Assembly (NCBI RefSeq): GCF_900109145.1
Contig: NZ_FNYY01000001.1
Span: 310,001-374,000 of the forward strand
Direction of reading: 5' to 3'
DNA from: Marinovum algicola
GTDB taxonomy: Bacteria > Pseudomonadota > Alphaproteobacteria > Rhodobacterales > Rhodobacteraceae
DNA: 64,000 nucleotides
A program made the translations under genes and the position numbers. Shown one piece after another: positions 35,753 through 44,323 of the stretch. The notes under the pieces are model-generated. The model searched no databases. It worked only from the letters and a program-made list of their open reading frames with translations, and had not been told where the DNA came from. The stretch's first letter is position 1. The number at the start of each line of letters is the position of its first letter.

Positions 35753-36961
35753 TCAGCCCCGCGGGCGGCCGCCGCGCGTCGCCAGCACGGTCGCAACCGC
35801 CAGCAGTGCACAGATCAGGATGGCCAGGATCAGCCGTTCGGGCGTGCCGTCAAAGACCAGCCCGGTCAGCCCGATCATCACACCGCCCACCACCATCTGC
35901 AACGTGCCGCCGTAGGACGAGGCGAGACCGGCGATCGGCCCGTGCGGGTCCAGCGCCAGCACCATCGAGGTCGGCACCACGAGGCCGAGGCAGGCATTGC
36001 CCAGCGCCAGCCCGAGGATCAGCCCGAACAGCGGCACCGCGCCGAGAAACGCCCAGAAACCAAGCAGCACCGCAAAGCCGGCAAAGCCGAAGGTCGCCCA
36101 GATCACCACCCGCGCCGCGCCAAAGCGGGCGCCCAGGGTGGCGGCGAATTGCGAGGCGGCGATGAAGCCCATGGCATTGACCGCAAAGGCCAGGCTGAAC
36201 TGCTGCGGGCTGAGCCCGTAGGCGCCGGTAAAGACAAAGGGCGACATCGCCAGGTAGACAAAAAAGCTCGCCATGCCGAAACCGCCGACCAAGGTCAGCC
36301 CCATGAACACCGGATCGCGCGACAGGAGCGCGATGCCGCGCCGCATCGAGCCGAGGTTGACCGGCTGGCGTGCCTCCGGCACCAGGGTCTCGGGCAGGGC
36401 GCGCAGGCTCAGCACCAGCGCCAGGCCCCCGGCGGCGGCCAGAACGCCGAAGATCATCCGCCAGCTGCCGACCCCCATGATCAGGCTGCCCGCGAGCGGA
36501 GCCAGCATCGGCGAGACCGACATCACCAGCATGATCATCGCCATCATCCGGGTCGCCGCATCGCCGGTGTGCCGGTCACGGATGATCGCGCGCGGCACCA
36601 CCATCAACACCGCCGCGCCGATCGCCTGCACCACCCGCGCCGCGATCAGCACGCCGATCGACGGCGCCAGGGCACAGGCCAGCGTGCCCAGCAGGAAGAC
36701 CCCCAGCCCGGCATAGATCGGCGGTTTGCGCCCCGCGGCATCCGACCAGGGGCCATAGATCATCTGCGCCAGGCCGAAGGCGATGAAATAGGCGGTCAGC
36801 GTCATCTGCGTCGCGGCGACCGAGGCACCGAGATCGCGGGTGATGTCGGGCATGGCCGGCAGGAACATGTCCACCGCAAAGGGGCCGGGAATGACCAGCG
36901 CGCCGAGGATCAGGCCTTCGCGCCAAAGCGAGGGCGCGCGGGAGAGGGAGAGGGTCGACAT
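35753..36961 (-). CDS. MFS multidrug efflux transporter, Bcr/CflA family
   Basis: 402 residues, about 12 membrane spans. The MFS loop-2 signature is GPWSDAAGRKP, and helix 1 has FAVDMFLPAMPDITRDLGAS, a hallmark of Bcr/CflA drug exporters. VVQAIGAAVLMVVPRAIIRD is antiporter motif C-like. Start at 36961; the frame extends to 37036 without a better start. It follows rpmE by 97 bases on the same strand. Confidence 0.92.
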   Translation of the reverse strand: MSTLSLSRAPSLWREGLILGALVIPGPFAVDMFLPAMPDITRDLGASVAATQMTLTAYFIAFGLAQMIYGPWSDAAGRKPPIYAGLGVFLLGTLACALAPSIGVLIAARVVQAIGAAVLMVVPRAIIRDRHTGDAATRMMAMIMLVMSVSPMLAPLAGSLIMGVGSWRMIFGVLAAAGGLALVLSLRALPETLVPEARQPVNLGSMRRGIALLSRDPVFMGLTLVGGFGMASFFVYLAMSPFVFTGAYGLSPQQFSLAFAVNAMGFIAASQFAATLGARFGAARVVIWATFGFAGFAVLLGFWAFLGAVPLFGLILGLALGNACLGLVVPTSMVLALDPHGPIAGLASSYGGTLQMVVGGVMIGLTGLVFDGTPERLILAILICALLAVATVLATRGGRPRG

Positions 36962-37058
36962 GGTTAAACTCGCTTTCACAAAAGAGCAGGCACAAATGAA
37001 AATGGCTGCCCGCGGAGGTTCCGGGGGCAGCCACAAAACGCGTGGAATGCACGGGTGC

Positions 37059-37280
37059 TTAGAACCCGAGGCCCTCGTATTTCTTCTTGAACTTCGACAC
37101 GCGGCCGCCCTGGTCCATCAGGCGGGTGTTGCCGCCGGTCCAGGCCGGGTGCGCGCTGGGATCGATGTCCAGCGTCATGGTGTCGCCTTCCTTGCCCCAG
37201 GTGGTGCGCATCTGGACGACGGTGCCATCGGTCATCTTGACGTCGATGACGTGGTAATCGGGATGGGTGTCTTTTTTCAT
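37059..37280 (-). CDS. rpmE: Ribosomal protein bL31
   Basis: 73 residues starting [20 protein letters not shown], with the bL31 core [11 protein letters not shown] and C-terminal VSKFKKKY. It lacks the CxxC zinc motif, so it is the zinc-independent form. It binds the 50S subunit at the central protuberance. It lies 11 bases after rplS on the same strand, with GGAGTGGCGAG upstream of the start. Confidence 0.96.
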   Translation of the reverse strand: MKKDTHPDYHVIDVKMTDGTVVQMRTTWGKEGDTMTLDIDPSAHPAWTGGNTRLMDQGGRVSKFKKKYEGLGF

Positions 37281-37291
37281 CTCGCCACTCC

Positions 37292-37678
37292 TTACGCTTC
37301 GGCGCCCGAAGACTTGGGCTTGTAGTTTGCGTCCTCGGCGATGCGGGCCGATTTGCCGCGGCGCGAGCGCAGGTAGTACAGCTTGGCACGGCGGACACGG
37401 CCACGGCGCACCACGGTGATGCTGTCGATGTTGGTCGAATAGAGCGGGAACACACGTTCCACGCCTTCGCCGAAGGAAATCTTGCGGACGGTGAACGATC
37501 CGGCAATGCCTTCGCCGTTCTTGCGGCTGATGCAGACGCCTTCGTAGTTCTGCACCCGGGTGCGGGTGCCTTCGGTCACCTTGTAGCCGACGCGCACGGT
37601 GTCGCCGGCCTTGAAATCGGGAATCTCCTTCCCGAGCGAGGCGATCTGTTCCGCCTCGAGTTCTGCGATCAGATCCAT
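37292..37678 (-). CDS. rplS: Ribosomal protein bL19
   Basis: 128 residues, [30 protein letters not shown] at the N-terminus and the conserved [12 protein letters not shown] near the C-terminus. 50S subunit protein at the 30S-50S interface. I chose ATG 37678 (behind GGAGAGG); a longer frame to 37702 adds eight residues. A 525-base gap separates it from trmD upstream, which is long for this operon. Confidence 0.96.
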   Translation of the reverse strand: MDLIAELEAEQIASLGKEIPDFKAGDTVRVGYKVTEGTRTRVQNYEGVCISRKNGEGIAGSFTVRKISFGEGVERVFPLYSTNIDSITVVRRGRVRRAKLYYLRSRRGKSARIAEDANYKPKSSGAEA

Positions 37679-38203
37679 CTGATCCTCTCCTATGTCGCTC
37701 ACGGTTTTGCCCGTGAAGGTGGTCGGCCTCAGAGCTCTCGGTCTTCTCTCGGGTCCGCATGTCGCGCCCGCCAGAGATCAGGTCGGCTTTGCTGTCGTCG
37801 GTCACACGCCTTGCCAGGGTGGCATTTGCAAGCCCCGCCAGAAGCAGACGGGAATCGACAAAAACCGGCATGGCGCGGGATGCGCGCGGTAAACCAGAGA
37901 ACCGGGCAGTTTTCAAGCGAAAAGCGGCCCGACCCGGCAATCCTCCGCAGGCAAGGCCTCCGATGGCGCACGGATGGCTGCAAGGGCGGCCTCGGGGTCT
38001 CGACTCCTTGGCGCGCCATCGGCAGTCCCACCGGCACTTCGCCGGAATATCCGCGCGATCGGTCAGGAGCGCAAGGCCAGGCTGCTTCTTCTGGCCAAAA
38101 ATATCCCGGGGGTCTGGGGGCAGAGCCCCCAGCCGGTCGGCGTGCGCAGGCACGGCGAAAACAAAGGCGCGCAGATCGGGCCGGGCGCCGGCCGCCGGTG
38201 TTG
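37679..38203. other. 525-base intergenic region between trmD and rplS
   Basis: No convincing gene on either strand: the frames present lack ribosome sites, homologous motifs or sensible codon pattern. It should hold the rplS-rpmE promoter and 5' leader (minus strand) near 37680-37950, although I cannot fix a clear -35/-10 pair. Its trmD-proximal end is repeat copy B. Confidence 0.6.
38081..38160 (-). repeat. GC-rich terminator-like dispersed repeat, copy B
   Basis: 43 bases after the trmD stop on the minus strand. Perfect hairpin CTGGGGGC-AGA-GCCCCCAG (38114-38132). Read on the minus strand it is followed by ACCCCCGGGATATTTTTGG, giving a T-run, so it is a plausible intrinsic terminator of trmD. 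Shares GCCGGTCG and GGCACGGCGAAA flanks with copy A. Confidence 0.75.
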
Positions 38204-39004
38204 TCACCCTTGCTGCGCCAGCCAGGCCTCCCAGAGGTCGGGCCGGCGCGCCCGGGTGATCGCTTCCGACTGCGCCTGACGCCATTTGGCGATCTCGCCG
38301 TGATGGCCCGAGAGCAGCACGTCGGGGATCTTGTGGCCGTGCCAATCCGCCGGTTTGGTATAATGCGGATGTTCCAGCAGGCCGTTGGAAAAGCTTTCCT
38401 CTTCGGCGCTGGCTTCATTGCCCAAAACGCCCGGAAGCAGCCGCACCGTGGCGTCGATCACCGCCTGTGCCGCCAGCTCGCCGCCGGTCATGACAAAATC
38501 GCCAAGGCTGACTTCGGTGATGCCGTAATGCTCGATCACCCGCTGGTCGAGCCCCTCGAAGCGGCCGCAGATGAAGATCGCGCCGGGGGTGGTGGCCAGG
38601 CTCCGGGCCATCGCCTGATCAAAGCGCCGGCCGCGTGGGCTGAGATAGATCAGCGGGCCGGGCCCCTTGCGCAAGGCATGTTCGATGGCGCGGCCCATGA
38701 TGTCGGCGCGCAGCACCATGCCGGCGCCGCCGCCGGCGGGGGTGTCGTCGACATTGCGGTGCCGACCCTCACCGAAATCGCGCAGATGCACGGTGTCGAG
38801 CTGCCATTTGCCGTCCTTCAGCGCCCGCCCGGTGAGCGATCCGCCCAGAACGCCGGGAAACATCTCGGGAAACAGCGTGATCACGCTGGCCCGCCAGACG
38901 TCGTGCAGGTCCGGCGTGTCGGTCATCAGCGGCTGCGGAGTCAGGGTCGGGCGCACGGCCTTGCGGCCATGGGACTTGCTCGGAGGGGACTTTGGCTGTG
39001 TCAT
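38204..39004 (-). CDS. trmD: tRNA (guanine-N1)-methyltransferase
   Basis: 266-residue SPOUT methyltransferase that makes m1G37 in tRNAs. The TrmD core [34 protein letters not shown] and the knot region [10 protein letters not shown] and [14 protein letters not shown] are intact, as is the C-terminal HHGEIAKWR. About 38 residues precede the usual start; ATG 39004 is the first codon, and an internal Met27 (MTDTPDLHD) could also serve. In most relatives it directly follows rimM; here a gene on the other strand lies between them. Confidence 0.95.
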   Translation of the reverse strand: MTQPKSPPSKSHGRKAVRPTLTPQPLMTDTPDLHDVWRASVITLFPEMFPGVLGGSLTGRALKDGKWQLDTVHLRDFGEGRHRNVDDTPAGGGAGMVLRADIMGRAIEHALRKGPGPLIYLSPRGRRFDQAMARSLATTPGAIFICGRFEGLDQRVIEHYGITEVSLGDFVMTGGELAAQAVIDATVRLLPGVLGNEASAEEESFSNGLLEHPHYTKPADWHGHKIPDVLLSGHHGEIAKWRQAQSEAITRARRPDLWEAWLAQQG

Positions 39005-39085
39005 GCGCGCTCCTTAGCCTGCCAATCTGCGCCTGCAAAGACCCCCTGGCTTGCGCACCCGGCCAAATGCCGCATCAATGCCGCC

Positions 39086-39961
39086 ATGATCCTTGCCGAC
39101 CTGCCCCTGCGCGCCTGGGCCGCGCTGCGCCCCGAGACCCGTCCCGCCGATGTCGAGCTCCTGGGTCCCGATGTCTGGCGGGTTGGGGATGTGGTGCTCA
39201 AGCTGTTTCCGCAGGCCGATCTGCCCCGGTTTCGCCGCATCGTCCGGGCGCATCGCCAGGCCGGGCGGATCTTTCGCCGGCACCCGGGGCTGGCGGCGCA
39301 GCGGTTGCTGGGGTTCGACGAAGCCCGCCGGGCCCTGTTGCTGGAGTTCGTGCCGGGGCGGTCCGGGCGCATGGCGCTGCTGGCCGGCGTGGCGCCGGAA
39401 GAGATCCTCGCCCGGGCCGCCGCCTGGCTCGACCGGCTGCATGCCGCGCGCGAGGTCAGCGCCGGCCGTTTCGATCCCCGGGGCGCGGTCGACCGGCTGC
39501 CGCCGGCGCCCGATTGCGCCGAACCCGCCGGCTACGCGGCGGCGTTGGAGCAGCTTCGCAGCCTGGCCGACGGCTTGCGGGGCCGCGCGGTCCGGCGCGC
39601 CTGCCTGCACGGCGATCTGACCCTGGCCAACCTGCTCTTTGACGAAGGCAGGGTCACCGGCATCGATTTCGAGAACCTACGCCAGCATCCCGCCGACCGC
39701 GACATCGGCGAGCTCTGGGCCGATCTGCTGTTGCATGTCCGGCGTCTGCCGCCCGAGCTGCGGCTCATGCCGGAGCCCTGGGAACGGGCCTTTGCGGCGG
39801 AATATCCGGCGCTCTCGCCGGAGATTGCGCGATTCTACACCCGGCATCGCCTGCTCAGGGCCTGGGCGGCGATCCCGGCAGAGGCGCATCACCGCGGCCC
39901 CGGGCGCGAGCGGCAGCTGATCAACATCCGCGCCTTGATGGTGCGGGGGGCCTTTGCCTAG
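39086..39961 (+). CDS. Phosphotransferase, aminoglycoside phosphotransferase (APH) family
   Basis: 291 residues. Kinase-like catalytic motif [11 protein letters not shown] (His175, Asp177, Asn182) followed by the metal-binding IDFEN (Asp194), typical of the APH/choline kinase fold. Substrate could be a sugar, choline-like molecule or antibiotic; I cannot tell. It lies in inverted orientation between rimM and trmD. Its TAG stop and the rimM TAG stop share the palindrome CTAG (39958-39961), so the two genes converge with a 4-base overlap. Its start is only 81 bases from the divergent trmD start. Confidence 0.85.
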   Translation: MILADLPLRAWAALRPETRPADVELLGPDVWRVGDVVLKLFPQADLPRFRRIVRAHRQAGRIFRRHPGLAAQRLLGFDEARRALLLEFVPGRSGRMALLAGVAPEEILARAAAWLDRLHAAREVSAGRFDPRGAVDRLPPAPDCAEPAGYAAALEQLRSLADGLRGRAVRRACLHGDLTLANLLFDEGRVTGIDFENLRQHPADRDIGELWADLLLHVRRLPPELRLMPEPWERAFAAEYPALSPEIARFYTRHRLLRAWAAIPAEAHHRGPGRERQLINIRALMVRGAFA

Positions 39962-40473
39962 CCCTTGTCGGGAAAGAGCCCTTCGGGCGGGTCGGCGACG
40001 ATCCGACCGGCGGCCAGATCGACGGTCGGCACCGCGGCCAGCGTAAAGGGCAGAAGCACCGTGGCCTTGAGCCCCGGGCCGTGGATTTCCAGCAGATCGT
40101 CGGCGCCGTGGTTGTGCACCGCCTTGACCCGGCCCAGCGGCGCGCCGCCGGTGTCAAAGACCTCCACCCCGATCAGATCGGCGTGGTAATATTCATCATC
40201 CGGCAAGTCCGGCAGCCGGTCGCGCGGCGCAAAGAGCTGCACGCCGCGCAGGTCGTCGGCCTGTTCCTTGGTCATCACGCCCGACAGCCGCGCGGCAAAG
40301 CCGCCCTTGACCGGGCGGCCGAGATCGAGATCGAAGCTCCGCGCGCCGTCCTCGGTGGTCAGCGGCGCGTATTCGGCAATCGCGGTGGGATCGGCGGTAA
40401 AGCTCTTGAGGCGCACCTCGCCGCGCACGCCGAAGGCGCCCGCAATCGCGCCGACACAAACCAGATCGCTCAT
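39958..40473 (-). CDS. rimM: Ribosome maturation factor RimM
   Basis: 171 residues: an N-terminal beta-barrel ([19 protein letters not shown]) and a C-terminal PRC-barrel ([36 protein letters not shown]). It assists 30S head assembly and 16S processing, binding uS19. ATG 40473 overlaps the stop of the 47-residue membrane protein gene by four bases and has GGGGAGA upstream. Confidence 0.95.
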   Translation of the reverse strand: MSDLVCVGAIAGAFGVRGEVRLKSFTADPTAIAEYAPLTTEDGARSFDLDLGRPVKGGFAARLSGVMTKEQADDLRGVQLFAPRDRLPDLPDDEYYHADLIGVEVFDTGGAPLGRVKAVHNHGADDLLEIHGPGLKATVLLPFTLAAVPTVDLAAGRIVADPPEGLFPDKG

Positions 40474-40613
40474 CGGGACATCTCCCCGCAATATCCGGCG
40501 CGCAGCCATTGCCCGCCGGCGGTTTCACAGGCCTCGCGCTGCTCCAGCCGTTCGAACAACACGCCCGAGACGAAAGCAACCATCACAAAAAGGATCAACC
40601 GGAGCAGGCGCAT
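40470..40613 (-). CDS. 47-residue single-span membrane protein between rpsP and rimM
   Basis: A short gene: [20 protein letters not shown] forms one membrane helix, followed by a polar tail with two cysteines ([21 protein letters not shown]). Its stop overlaps the rimM start as ATGA, and CGGAGCA-type purines precede the start only weakly. The coupling and a sensible membrane topology support a real gene. No function is visible. The cysteine pair and CxxxGGxW pattern recall small envelope proteins, but this is only a resemblance. Confidence 0.7.
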   Translation of the reverse strand: MRLLRLILFVMVAFVSGVLFERLEQREACETAGGQWLRAGYCGEMSR

Positions 40614-40633
40614 GGGCACGGAAGGCAAAGAGA

Positions 40634-40652
40634 CCCGGGCGCGACGCCCGGG
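40634..40652 (-). terminator. Hairpin after rpsP
   Basis: CCCGGGCG-CGA-CGCCCGGG, a perfect 8-bp stem in the 52-base gap after the rpsP stop. No T-run; likely attenuates transcription into the small membrane protein and rimM so that S16 is made in excess. Confidence 0.6.
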
Positions 40653-40665
40653 CCCCGGCGACCGA

Positions 40666-41031
40666 TTACTCCTCGGCCGGAGCTTCTGCCGCTTCGGCCG
40701 CCTTGGCGGCTTTCTCTTCGGCGCGTTCCTGGGCTTTCTTGCCCGGCTCGGCCTTCTTCATGTTGGCGCGCTCTTTCTTCTCGACGACGCCGGCCGCCTC
40801 GAGGAAACGCGACACGCGGTCGGTGGTCTGGGCGCCCTGGTCGAGCCAGTATTGCACGCGCTCCATGTCCATCTTCACGCGGTCTTCGCTGTCTTTCGGC
40901 AGCAGCGGGTTATAGGTGCCCAGCTTTTCGATATAGCGGCCGTCGCGCGGCATGCGGCTGTCGGCGGCGACGATGCGGTAGAAAGGGCGTTTCTTGGAAC
41001 CGCCACGTGCAAGACGAAGTTTGATGGCCAT
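40666..41031 (-). CDS. rpsP: Ribosomal protein bS16
   Basis: 121 residues, [26 protein letters not shown] and [13 protein letters not shown] at the N-terminus are diagnostic. The C-terminus carries the Ala/Glu/Lys-rich extension common in alphaproteobacteria ([20 protein letters not shown]). A 30S assembly protein. AAAGGAGAT precedes the start. Confidence 0.96.
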   Translation of the reverse strand: MAIKLRLARGGSKKRPFYRIVAADSRMPRDGRYIEKLGTYNPLLPKDSEDRVKMDMERVQYWLDQGAQTTDRVSRFLEAAGVVEKKERANMKKAEPGKKAQERAEEKAAKAAEAAEAPAEE

Positions 41032-41077
41032 TGGTGTATCTCCTTTGAATGGCGTGTCGTGACCGGCGCAGCGCCGG

Positions 41078-41380
41078 TCAGGATTGGTGCTGCTTGTGAT
41101 GCTGAATGACTTCAGCAATGATGAAGTTGAGGAATTTCTTGGCAAATTCCGGGTCGAGATCGGCCTGGACCGCCAGGTCCTCGAGCCGCGCGATCTGGTT
41201 TGCCTCGCGGTCCGGGTCCGAGGCGGGCAGGTCGTGTTCTGCCTTGAGCTTGCCCACCGCCTGGGTGTGCTTGAACCGCTCGCCCAGGGTATAGACGAGG
41301 ATCGCATCAAGCCGGTCGATGCTTTCGCGGTGGCCTTTGAGCAGCGCGGCAGCGCGGGTGACGGCGTCAGTCAAGGGCAT
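41078..41380 (-). CDS. Chorismate mutase (AroQ class)
   Basis: 100-residue all-helical protein that converts chorismate to prephenate for Phe/Tyr synthesis. The [32 protein letters not shown] segment carries the AroQ Arg, Lys and Asp-Arg contacts. Start at 41380 with AAAGGAT; its first 14 bases overlap the end of the GNAT gene upstream. Position before rpsP in one direction is usual for this group. Confidence 0.9.
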   Translation of the reverse strand: MPLTDAVTRAAALLKGHRESIDRLDAILVYTLGERFKHTQAVGKLKAEHDLPASDPDREANQIARLEDLAVQADLDPEFAKKFLNFIIAEVIQHHKQHQS

Positions 41381-41966
41381 ATCCTTTCGGCTGTAACAGC
41401 GGGTCGACGTCGTGGCTGATTTCCATGTCGATGCCCCGGGCCGTCTGGGGGCCGTCGCGCCCGGCGGACGCGGGCTGGCGGTAGACCAGGCAAGGGGTGT
41501 CGGGCTTGGGCTGCGCGGCGGCGATGTCCAGCACCGCGCCCAACCGTTCGGCCAGCGCGATCGACCGGGTGTTCTCCGGTGCGATGTAATGCACGATCTC
41601 GGTCCAGCCCAGCCGCGCGCGGGCATCGGCAATGGCCGCCCGCGCGGCCTTGGCCGCGATGCCACGGCCTTCGGCCGCTTCGAACAGGCACCAGCCGATT
41701 TCGGTCTCGGGGCGGCCATCGGGGCAGTACGGCCCCACCATGCCAAGGCCCGTGTCATCCGCCTTTTCGGTCACCATCCAGAGGCCGTAGCCGCGGATCT
41801 GCCAATGGCCCAGGATCGCCGCCGCATGGCCCCAGGCCCTGGCGCGCGACACGAAGCCGCCGGCATATTGCGACCGTTCCGAGACATAGAACTCGGTCAT
41901 CGCCGGCACGTCGCGCGGCGCGGGCGGGCGCAGGATCAGCCTTTGGGTTTCGAGCCGCAGGCTCAT
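41367..41966 (-). CDS. GNAT family N-acetyltransferase
   Basis: 199 residues of the RimJ/RimL-like GNAT class: [22 protein letters not shown] at the N-terminus, the acetyl-CoA-binding region [21 protein letters not shown], and the terminal [18 protein letters not shown]. Acceptor unknown; ribosomal protein or small-molecule acetylation is usual for the class. Overlaps its neighbours at both ends. Confidence 0.9.
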   Translation of the reverse strand: MSLRLETQRLILRPPAPRDVPAMTEFYVSERSQYAGGFVSRARAWGHAAAILGHWQIRGYGLWMVTEKADDTGLGMVGPYCPDGRPETEIGWCLFEAAEGRGIAAKAARAAIADARARLGWTEIVHYIAPENTRSIALAERLGAVLDIAAAQPKPDTPCLVYRQPASAGRDGPQTARGIDMEISHDVDPLLQPKGYALD

Positions 41967-42526
41967 GGCCGGGCCTCCTGCGCGCCGGCATCGGCCAGCG
42001 GATAAGAAAACACCAATGCCCCGTCGAGCCTGCCGGTCTCGCTGCCGCCGAGCCGCGCCACCAGCGCCCGGCTCGCCCGGTTGTCGGGCGCCACGTAGCT
42101 CACGATCCGATCCGGGCCGAGCGATCGCAGGTGCGCCAGCGCCGCCGTCGCCGCCTCGTAGGCAAAGCCCTGCCGCTGCGCTTCGGGAGCGATGAAAAAG
42201 CCCAGCTCGATCGCCTCGTCGCCCGGTTCGACCCCGGCAAAGACAAAGCCCACCGGTGCGCTTTCGTGGCAGACGGTGAACATGCCGTCGCCGCGCAACA
42301 GCCAGCCCGCCACGTAATTGGTGAACTGCGCCCAGATCGCGTCATCGCCCGGAACCGAGTCCATGAACTTGGCCGACGGTGCCGAGAACAGCCGTCTGAA
42401 CAGGGCGAAATCCGTCACCTCCGGGGCGCGCAGCAACAGCCGCTCTGTCGCGAGCACCGGCAGGGTGGTACGCGCGGCGGCAGCGATATCGGCGCCGGGG
42501 CAGGGGAGGGTGACGGGCGAGAGCAT
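41963..42526 (-). CDS. GNAT family N-acetyltransferase
   Basis: 187 residues with TERLLLRAPEVTDFALFRRLF, GFFIAPEAQRQGFAYEAATAAL (CoA-binding loop) and VAPDNRASRALVARLGGS. Same GNAT subgroup as its neighbour and overlapping it by four bases; the two probably arose by duplication. It follows ffh by 3 bases, so it belongs to the ffh operon. Acceptor unknown. Confidence 0.9.
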   Translation of the reverse strand: MLSPVTLPCPGADIAAAARTTLPVLATERLLLRAPEVTDFALFRRLFSAPSAKFMDSVPGDDAIWAQFTNYVAGWLLRGDGMFTVCHESAPVGFVFAGVEPGDEAIELGFFIAPEAQRQGFAYEAATAALAHLRSLGPDRIVSYVAPDNRASRALVARLGGSETGRLDGALVFSYPLADAGAQEARP

Positions 42527-42529
42527 CGG

Positions 42530-44035
42530 TTACTTCTTCTTGCCGAACCCGCTGAGACCGGAGGGCAGGCCGCCGCCGCCAAGGCCGGGCAGACCGCCCC
42601 CCTTTCCGGCGCCCATCTGCTTGGCCGCGGCTTCCAGCGCCTTGGGGTCCATGCCCTGCGCCATTTCCGGGGGGAGCCCCCCCTTGCCGCCGAACATGCC
42701 GCGCATCGCCTGTTTCAGCATGCCGCCTTTGCCCATCTTGCCCATCTTCTTCATCATGTCGCCCATCTGGCGCTGCATCTTCATGAGCTTGTTGAGGTCG
42801 GAAACTTCCATGCCGGCGCCCTTGGCGATCCGCTTCTTGCGGCTGGCCTGAAGCAGTTTGGGATTGGCGCGCTCCTTCTTGGTCATCGAGTTGATCAGCG
42901 CGATCTGCTGGCGGATCACCTTGTCGTCGAATCCCGAATCCTCGACCTGTTTGGCCATCTTGCCCATGCCGGGCATCATCGACATCATGCCCTCCATGCC
43001 GCCCATCTTGAGCATCTGCTCCATCTGCATCTTGAGGTCGTTGAAGTTGAACTGGCCTTTCTGGAAGCGCTTCATCATGCGCTCGGCCTGTTCGATCTCC
43101 AGCGTTTCCTGCGCCTTCTCGACCAGCGCGACGATGTCGCCCATGCCAAGGATACGGCCGGCGATCCGCTCCGGCTCGAAGGTTTCGAGCGCGTCCATCT
43201 TCTCGCCGAGGCCGACGAACTTGATCGGCTTGCCGGTCACCGCGCGCATGCTCAGCGCCGCGCCGCCACGGCCGTCGCCGTCCATCCGCGTCAGCACCAC
43301 GCCGGAGATGCCGATCTTGCCGTCGAATTCCTCGGCCACCTCGACGGCGACCTGACCGGTCAGCCCGTCGACCACCAGGAGCGTCTCGCGCGGGCTGACG
43401 ACATCGCGGACGTCCTCGACCTCTTTCATCAGGACGTCGTCGATCTGAAGGCGGCCGGCGGTGTCGAGCATATAGACGTCATAGCCGCCCAGCATGGCCT
43501 GCTGCTTGGCGCGCTTGGCGATCTGCACCGCGTTTTCGCCCTTGACGATGGGCAGCGTGTCGACGCCGACCTGTTGGCCGAGCACCGCCAGCTGATCCAT
43601 TGCCGCCGGACGATAGATGTCGAGCGACGCCATCAGCACCTTCTTGCCTTCGCGGTCCTTGAGCCGCTTGGCCAGCTTGCCGGTGGTGGTGGTCTTGCCC
43701 GAGCCTTGCAGGCCGACCATCAGGATCGGCGCCGGGGCATTGTCGATCTTCAGCGTGCCGGGCTCGCCTTCGCCTTTCAGCACCTCGATCAATTCGTCAT
43801 GCACGATCTTGACGACTTGCTGGCCCGGTGTGACCGATTTGGTGACAGCGGCACCTGTGGCCTTTTCCTCGACCGCCTTGATGAAGCTCCGCGCCACCGG
43901 CAACGAGACGTCGGCCTCGAGCAGCGCCACGCGCACCTCGCGCAGGGCGGTCTTGACGTCATCGGCGCTCAGCGCGCCCTGTTTGGTCAGGCGGTCGAAG
44001 ACGCCGGAGAGGCGGTCTGACAGGTTCTCGAACAT
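42530..44035 (-). CDS. ffh: Signal recognition particle protein
   Basis: 501-residue SRP54 GTPase. N domain, then G domain with P-loop GLQGSGKT at 108-115, DTAGRLQIDD near 200 and LTRMDGDGRGGAAL; the C-terminal M domain from about 330 is rich in Met (MQRQMGDMMKKMGKM) and ends in a Gly-rich tail. It binds 4.5S RNA and signal sequences for co-translational membrane insertion. A structured leader of about 150 bases lies upstream. Confidence 0.97.
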   Translation of the reverse strand: MFENLSDRLSGVFDRLTKQGALSADDVKTALREVRVALLEADVSLPVARSFIKAVEEKATGAAVTKSVTPGQQVVKIVHDELIEVLKGEGEPGTLKIDNAPAPILMVGLQGSGKTTTTGKLAKRLKDREGKKVLMASLDIYRPAAMDQLAVLGQQVGVDTLPIVKGENAVQIAKRAKQQAMLGGYDVYMLDTAGRLQIDDVLMKEVEDVRDVVSPRETLLVVDGLTGQVAVEVAEEFDGKIGISGVVLTRMDGDGRGGAALSMRAVTGKPIKFVGLGEKMDALETFEPERIAGRILGMGDIVALVEKAQETLEIEQAERMMKRFQKGQFNFNDLKMQMEQMLKMGGMEGMMSMMPGMGKMAKQVEDSGFDDKVIRQQIALINSMTKKERANPKLLQASRKKRIAKGAGMEVSDLNKLMKMQRQMGDMMKKMGKMGKGGMLKQAMRGMFGGKGGLPPEMAQGMDPKALEAAAKQMGAGKGGGLPGLGGGGLPSGLSGFGKKK

Positions 44036-44134
44036 GCGGCTCTCAAGCCTCCCGATCTGGTTTCCTCGTCAACTCACATAAGAGCCGACCGCACAAAGCA
44101 CAAACGCCCCCACGGGCGCAACGCGCTGGTGGGA

Positions 44135-44190
44135 GGCGATCCCGGGCAAAGCCCAAGGGACCGGAAGGTGCAAGTCTTCCGGGTATCGCC
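44135..44190 (-). ncRNA. Three-way-junction RNA candidate in the ffh leader
   Basis: Outer stem GGCGAT/ATCGCC (44135-44140 with 44185-44190) encloses two hairpins: GGGC-aaa-GCCC (44144-44154) and CCGGAAG-8-base loop-CTTCCGG (44161-44182). A further stem, CCCAC..GTGGG with inner GCGC-aac-GCGC, lies at 44109-44133. It lies directly downstream of the ffh promoter on the minus strand. It lacks the conserved SRP RNA tetraloop sequence, so it is not the 4.5S RNA. It may be a regulatory leader. Confidence 0.45.
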
Positions 44191-44194
44191 GCGG

Positions 44195-44223
44195 GGAATA
44201 GGCAAAAGGCGGCGGCGAGTCAA
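44195..44223 (-). promoter_or_regulatory. Promoter for the ffh operon
   Basis: On the minus strand TTGACT (44223-44218), 17-base spacer, TATTCC (44200-44195). The predicted start near 44188 gives a leader of about 150 bases before ffh. Confidence 0.5.
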
Positions 44224-44253
44224 GCACCGCCGCCGCGGCCCTGCGCGATCTGG

Positions 44254-44323
44254 TCTGCTTCTGTTCGAAAACACCGTGGGGGAGGCCGCAGGCCGGGAGG
44301 CAGAGCCCCCCAGCGCCGCCGGA
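44254..44323 (-). repeat. GC-rich terminator-like dispersed repeat, copy C
   Basis: Directly after the azoreductase stop on the minus strand. CGGGAGGC-AGA-GCCCCCC hairpin with the CTTCTGTTCGAAAACACC flank that parallels CTTCTGG...AAAAATATCCC of copy B. Probable terminator. Confidence 0.65.

Noticed and set aside
37692-38259. Several small frames in the trmD-rplS gap
   Set aside because: No ribosome sites, no recognisable segments, Arg/Pro/Ala-rich; part overlaps the dispersed repeat.
44161-44182. tRNA T-arm
   Set aside because: The hairpin loop has 8 bases and there is no acceptor, D or anticodon arm around it.
44135-44190. SRP (4.5S) RNA gene next to ffh
   Set aside because: The conserved GGAAGCAGCC-type tetraloop region and symmetric bulge are missing; only a CCGGAAG coincidence.
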